From: Cyprinodon diabolis
Lineage: Eukaryota > Chordata > Actinopteri > Cyprinodontiformes > Cyprinodontidae
Length of the DNA: 64,000 nt
Direction of reading: 5' to 3'
Assembly (NCBI GenBank): GCA_030533445.1
Contig: CM060076.1
Coordinates: forward strand, 25,778,603 to 25,842,602
Shown here: positions 59,301 to 64,000 of the stretch, piece by piece
Layout: each line of letters starts with the position of its first letter
How positions within the stretch are numbered: the stretch's first letter is position 1
Made by a program: the position numbers and the translations under genes
Notes under the pieces: generated by a model
Seen by the model: only the letters and a program-made list of their open reading frames with translations
The model's database searches: none
What the model was told of the DNA's origin: nothing

Positions 59301-60724
59301 TTGTTATAAACTTAAAACAGAAAGTTTAAACTTTGATCCACTTTTTATGTTATATTGTAATATTTACCAGCAGCATATGGAACAGATATAAAGATCTTGT
59401 AACGTTTGATTCTATTTTAGTTGAAACTTATATATATATTTCATACAGTGTAACCAGATCCAGGGTCCTCTGTAAATCAGTACAAAATGAGATTTGGGTA
59501 CTCAGAACAATAGCAGAATAATTTTACATACAATATTCTTCGTAGAAATATATAATAACAAGTTGATATGTATGGACAATTATCAATGAAACTAAACTAT
59601 TGAAATAAACACGCCACAAATGAAAAACAAACACAAACTATAATCAAATCTGATGATGGAATTACAAGGAAATATATGGGTTTACAAAAATCAGGTGAAA
59701 GCTGACTGTTAAGTTATTTCTTACTTTAGTATTTTTGCAAAAATATTTTAGAAGCATTTCAAGTAGTTAATGAAAGACACTCCATTCCTATAAAAGTAAT
59801 TTGAATTTACATTTACTTAACATTAATTGCACCTAATCTTTTATAATAAATGTTGATATTTTGCTTTCTCACATCACCCAAATCTACGAAAGGCCTCATG
59901 AGAAAAAAAACCTACAATTTCTCTTATATTTCTTCATAAACCCTCACAAAATCCCACCTATTTACAAACTCCATCAAACTTACTTACATGTACATATAAC
60001 CTCTCTTACACATACTAGAAAACTGTCTTACATGTACCATTACAATTATCTTAAATATTCTATTATATACGTCATTTTTGTATTGAAGTTAGATCTATTT
60101 TGATTGTTTGTTACAAAAACAGCTTTGAGTATTATTTTTGGAATAGCTTGAGCCAACAAAGCAAATATTTGCAAAAAGCTAGTAAAGATTGGAAAAATAT
60201 ATATAAGTAAAGAAACCCCAGCAGTATAAAGCCATAACAGTTTCAGCTATTCAGATGGAGATTTTTTATACCTTATTCAATTGGAGATTCCTTCTTTTCA
60301 AGGGGAGCTCCTGCTGCATTATTTGGTTTAACTTCTGGGGTTATTGTTTTGTTAAATACATTTTTATGCAATTTCTTAATTTAATTAATCAACAAATAAG
60401 AATAAATGACAAAATAAGAATTATTGTAATTGCCTTTAACATAAATGTATGTGTAAGACTGTTTAATTGTAGACATGTAAGAGAAATTGTATGGTTTGTC
60501 TATATGCGACCTCCCATACACATCCATTATAGCAATATTTGCAACCTTAAATAACTGTTCTTTTGTTATATTTAACAAAGTGCTTAAATGTTAACAATAA
60601 TTGCAAACATTTTTTTATTTAGCATTTATTCAACCAGGTTATGCCCATGTCGATTTAAAATCTCTTGTGCAAGAGAGACCTGGCCAGGGGCACAGCAGCA
60701 TAAATGTATGTCACAAAGGGTTCT
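56396..60724. other. No gene seen; candidate conserved block near 57.7-57.96 kb
   Basis: At 57858-57906 an ATG opens MEAPTPRRVSTSPDTT and is followed by a GTGAGC donor-like sequence, in a GC-richer, non-repetitive patch. This may be a small exon or conserved non-coding DNA. The rest is AT-rich and featureless. Confidence 0.3.
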
Positions 60725-61022
60725 GGATTCTGCTTCTGTCTCCTTGAACCCCAGTCAGCCTCTGCAGATGGATGCTCACACTGAGCCTGGTTCTACTGGA
60801 GGTTTCTTCCAGTTAAAAGGGAGTTTTTCCTCTCCACTGTCGCTACAAGCATGCTTAGTGTGAGGGATTGCATTCGAGTCAATGAGTCGATGCAATCAAC
60901 TGGTTTTCCTTAGATAGAAAACTTTGAATCAATTTGATTGTATGATCTGGTGAACTGTAAAGTACCTGGAGATGACGTGTTGGGAATTGGTGCTATGTAA
61001 ATAAACTGAATTGAATTGAATT
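60725..61022 (+). repeat. L2-type LINE 3' tail fragment, plus strand
   Basis: CTTCTGTCTCCTTGAACCCC, CACACTGAGCCTGGTTCTAC and GGTGCTATGTAAATAAACTG AATTGAATTGAA match the tail at about 29950-30238 and the reversed copy at 55572. Severely 5'-truncated. Confidence 0.75.
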
Positions 61023-61194
61023 AAAATTAATTAAAAACATTAGTACTCTTCAAAAACTAACCTAAAACACACAGGCATAATTGGTTGCAATGATTTAACA
61101 AGGATTTTAAACTGGTTCAGCTCAGACTGTAATTTGTTTCGGGTAGTGGGTGCTTCCCTTCAATCTTTTACACCAGTGGTCTCTATCTGTGGCA

Positions 61195-61432
61195 GAGCCC
61201 TGCAGAGCTTGACTGGTGGAGAGTTGGCCTAGTTGTCTGAGAAGTGTGCTTATTCTCTGACAAGGTTTGCAAGTACCCGGTTCCATCCCCACATCCTCCA
61301 CTGTGGGTTCCAGAGCAAGACCCTTAACCCCACACTGCTCACCAGGCGTTGCACAATAGCAGCCCACTGCTCCCCAAGGGGATGGGTAAATGCAGAGAGT
61401 GAATAAAGGGAAATAAATGTAAAGGGATTTTT
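61195..61432 (+). repeat. tRNA-derived SINE, plus strand
   Basis: A-box-like GTTGGCCTAGTTGTCTGAG, B-box-like CGGTTCCATCCCC, and a body (AAGACCCTTAACCCCACACT, CAGCCCACTGCTCCCC, GGGATGGGTAAATGCAGAG) corresponding to the reverse complement of the SINE at 43080-43297. More diverged in the tRNA part. Confidence 0.55.
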
Positions 61433-61439
61433 GATTTAG

Positions 61440-63078
61440 GTGTGTATGGCAAGGGCTACATCTCAAAGTTACAGGCCCACAAAGATGTCAGTTTGACCGC
61501 CTTGATTTAAAGAAAAGTGTGTTTAAAAGGGGGCATAGAATCAGGCTGGACAGGGGACAATGTATGCACTTATATGGTCTAACTATCTGAAAGTTTTTGG
61601 TTGACATAAAGATCAGTTCGTTTCTGATTATAGAAGAACCTCTTGCCAACCTCCACTATGTGCCACTAAAGAGACTTACTTCACATAAAGAAAACCTATT
61701 TGTTTATATGTAAAATGTAACATATACATATTAAAGAGTTATCCAAAGCATGTATGAAAAGCATGTTGACTTATGATTCACTAATTTACCACATACATAG
61801 TTTCTATGTGGCTCTTGTGAAATTCACTTAATTAGTTGTGTGAAATAAATGCAAAGAAAAGAAAAGAAATCTTATATGATTTTGATTTTTTTTTCATGTG
61901 AAGTATTTGGTGTACTGTAAGTATTTTCTTGATATAATGCAGTCCAGGGTTAGTATGCTTTTTATTATACATTTTTCTATTTAGTTGAATGTTTTTAGGA
62001 AGACCTCACATACAGGTTGGTCCATATATTCTACTTCATCTCTAGTCCTGGAGGGTTGGTGTCCTGCAACTGTAAGATGTATCCTTGGTGCATCACCTGA
62101 ATCAAACCGCTGAATTATATCCTCAGTATGCAGCTTCTCTAGAGTCCTGGTAATTATCTAATTAGGTTCAGAGACATGTCTAAAACTGCCATGATACTAA
62201 CCGTCTAGGACTGGGATTGCTCATCACTGTCCTACCTAGTCTCCAGAATTAGATTTTTGGGAACCTCTTCAGTGAAACAACGCAGGAAGTCTACCGTGAT
62301 GCACTTAGGTTTTAAACAACAAAGATACATGGTAACAATGTGTAACAATGAGCCATTGTTACTTGTATATTGGCCAAAGTAGCAGCTAAACACAGAATCT
62401 GGTTTTCTACATTGGTTTATTTTTGTTGTTTTGGGTGAAGTGGATTTGTTTGGGTTGTGGTTCTTTGGTTGGCCACATCTTGTTTTCATTTTTGTAAAAA
62501 GGTAAATTGATTTCACTTTACAATATTTTGTTTTTGTTTAACTATTCATAAAAGGGAAATTCATGGATTAAGGAGTTAAAATATAGTGAAATACTCACCT
62601 CTGCTGTTTCACTCTCCCAAGCAGGTGTGTATAGGACTGCACCATTGGATAATTGAAGAGGGGGGAGGTTGATCTGATGTATGGTGTTTTCTTTATTGAG
62701 TTTGAGTATTTGTTTGAATTGAATTAAAATATTTGTTTCTGTATTTATTGGTAAAAGTATTTCTTAAGTAGTTGTTTGTTTCTTCTTATTGTGAAGCTGA
62801 ACAGCCTTTTAAAAATGGTTTCTTCCAATTTAGTTCCTCCTCTATTTAAGAAACATGTCTGCCATTGTTCTGGGTTAGTGTGGTTTGGATGATGTCATGC
62901 ACAAGAAGAAAATTAAAGTTTTTTCTGCTGAAAACTCTTCAAAGCATTTTCTTTTTTCAACCAGTTTGGGTCCCACCTCCAAGACTGCTTGGCCTTCTGA
63001 CAAGCATGTGACACAATGATTAGTTTATGACTCAATTACGAGATTTGGAAGTTAGCTGTTTTCTCATCATAGCTAAAG
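61440..63078. other. No gene seen apart from the short MITE-like repeat at 62.0 kb
   Basis: AT-rich, non-repetitive DNA without coding signature. Confidence 0.4.
62035..62235. repeat. MITE-like interspersed repeat (TCCTGGAGG...CTGCAACTTTTAGATGT type)
   Basis: CTAGTCCTGGAGGGTTGGTG, GTCCTGCAACTGTAAGATGT and the right end CGTCTAGGACTGGGATTGC are degenerate forms of a frequent fish non-autonomous repeat with imperfect inverted ends. Boundaries approximate. Confidence 0.45.
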
Positions 63079-63081
63079 TTA

Positions 63082-63714
63082 GGCCCCGTCCACACGAAGT
63101 CAAAACGAACACGAAACGCTAATATTTTCCAGAACGTTTGTCGTAAAGACGGAGACGTAAAATAAATGTGATCGTCCACACGAATGCATGAAAACGCTGC
63201 AAAATGTATGCCAGGCCTGTAAGTGGCGCTGTGGTGCCAAAGCAAAAATAGGCGACGAAATGTTGGGCATGCGCACTAATATTTATACATGGTTGCCCTG
63301 CGGGTCCATTTTCGTGGTTCAGTCAAATTCAGGTGCTGAACTATGTCGTTGATATTGCTCTGTTCTTCCTGGAGATATTCCAGAAGAAGAAGATTCTGTT
63401 GTAAGCCCGACAGCAGGGTGAGTAGTATGAGCAGCAACCATTCAACACAGTACGGCGCCATTGTTGTCGTGATACTGTGTCGCGCATGCGTGTTTAGAGG
63501 CGACGCTATGACGCATGCGTGTAAAAAAAAAATGCGGTTAGAGCTTAAAGATGGAAACGCGAAAACGGCGTTTCAAAATCTTCCCACTCTGAAGGCTGAA
63601 TAAAAAAAAGATCGTTTACAGACCCTCGAAACGCCGGCTTCGTATGGATGAGAGGCTGGTTTGGTGAAAAATTTGTGCGTTTAGGCCAGGGTTCGGCTTC
63701 GTTTGGACGGGGCC
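63082..63714. mobile_element. PIF/Harbinger-like non-autonomous element with TTA target duplication
   Basis: 633 bp. Left GGCCCCGTCCACACGAAG and right CTTCGTTTGGACGGGGCC are inverted repeats, flanked by TTA at 63079-63081 and 63715-63717. TTA duplications and GGCC-rich ends fit PIF/Harbinger. The interior is CpG-rich and contains a 61-codon minus-strand ORF (63276-63461) starting MAPYCVEWLLLILLTLLSGL, which may be a leftover first exon. No DDE domain. Confidence 0.65.
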
Positions 63715-64000
63715 TTAGACTTCTGAATATAATCTTTTCATCCAGGTATTGCTTGTTTGACTTAATGGGGTCTCTGGGGCAATTAAAAGATTGCTCTTTA
63801 TTATCTTCCTTACTTACGGTGGTGCATTTTAATGTGAGCTATGAAGGCAGGTGTCCAGGATGGCTCAATTTCCTTTTATCTGCTTCTTTGGGGGAATCAG
63901 GATTTGTCACTCTAAGAAATAAAATAAGAAGTTTCTCAGTTTTCTTAGCATGATCGGAAATTATTTTATTTTTTATACGATGAAAGTAAACAAGTCCAAA

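Noticed and set aside
1..64000. CRISPR arrays, bacterial operons, rRNA genes or canonical tRNA genes
   Set aside because: No regularly spaced short repeats, no rRNA sequence and no intact cloverleaf were seen; the tRNA-like stretches at 43.2 and 61.2 kb are SINEs.

Overview
The window is nuclear DNA of a teleost fish, probably a percomorph. It has a vertebrate GT-AG intron/exon gene, fish-type Tc1/mariner, hAT, L2, RTE and tRNA-SINE repeats, AT-rich unique sequence and many microsatellites. No bacterial-type gene organisation, CRISPR array or operon is visible.

One host protein-coding gene is clear: a Pellino E3 ubiquitin ligase on the + strand, seven coding exons from 15984 to 34106. Every junction is GT-AG and in phase, giving a 428-residue protein with the N-terminal FHA/wing region and the C-terminal RING-like domain. 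Several positions favour PELI3 over PELI1/PELI2, but the paralog call is an inference. Intron 1 (7.4 kb) and intron 6 (8.6 kb) are large and loaded with transposons; exons 2-6 are compact.

Layout: 1-7.2 kb is AT-rich unique DNA with a hAT-like MITE and a decayed Tc1. 7.2-9.8 kb is a decayed minus-strand LINE with a hAT MITE inserted (imperfect 8-bp target duplication). 10-15.6 kb is mostly unique upstream DNA. 15.6-34.1 kb is the Pellino gene. Intron 1 carries an intact 1248-bp Tc1 copy. Intron 6 carries a 6.1-kb composite: a long-inverted-repeat DNA element with CpG-rich arms, interrupted by an L2-type LINE, itself interrupted by a second Tc1 copy almost identical to the first but in opposite orientation. 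34.1-39.3 kb may be a long 3' UTR plus repeats. 39.3-64 kb has no recognisable host gene. It holds a cluster of short hAT-like MITEs, two tRNA-type SINEs, a solo LTR with a perfect 5-bp target duplication, an RTE LINE fragment, L2 tails, a TTA-flanked Harbinger-like element at the right edge, and non-repetitive stretches that look like candidate conserved non-coding DNA.

The most interesting points are: (i) two virtually identical, opposite-facing, apparently intact Tc1 copies bracketing Pellino exons 2-6, a frame-neutral 822-nt block that could be circularised by intron pairing; and (ii) the large palindromic element in intron 6, whose two arms each carry the same CpG-rich promoter-like sequence and the same short ATG-initiated ORF, suggesting an inverted duplication of one transposon's 5' end whose full-length relative I cannot name.
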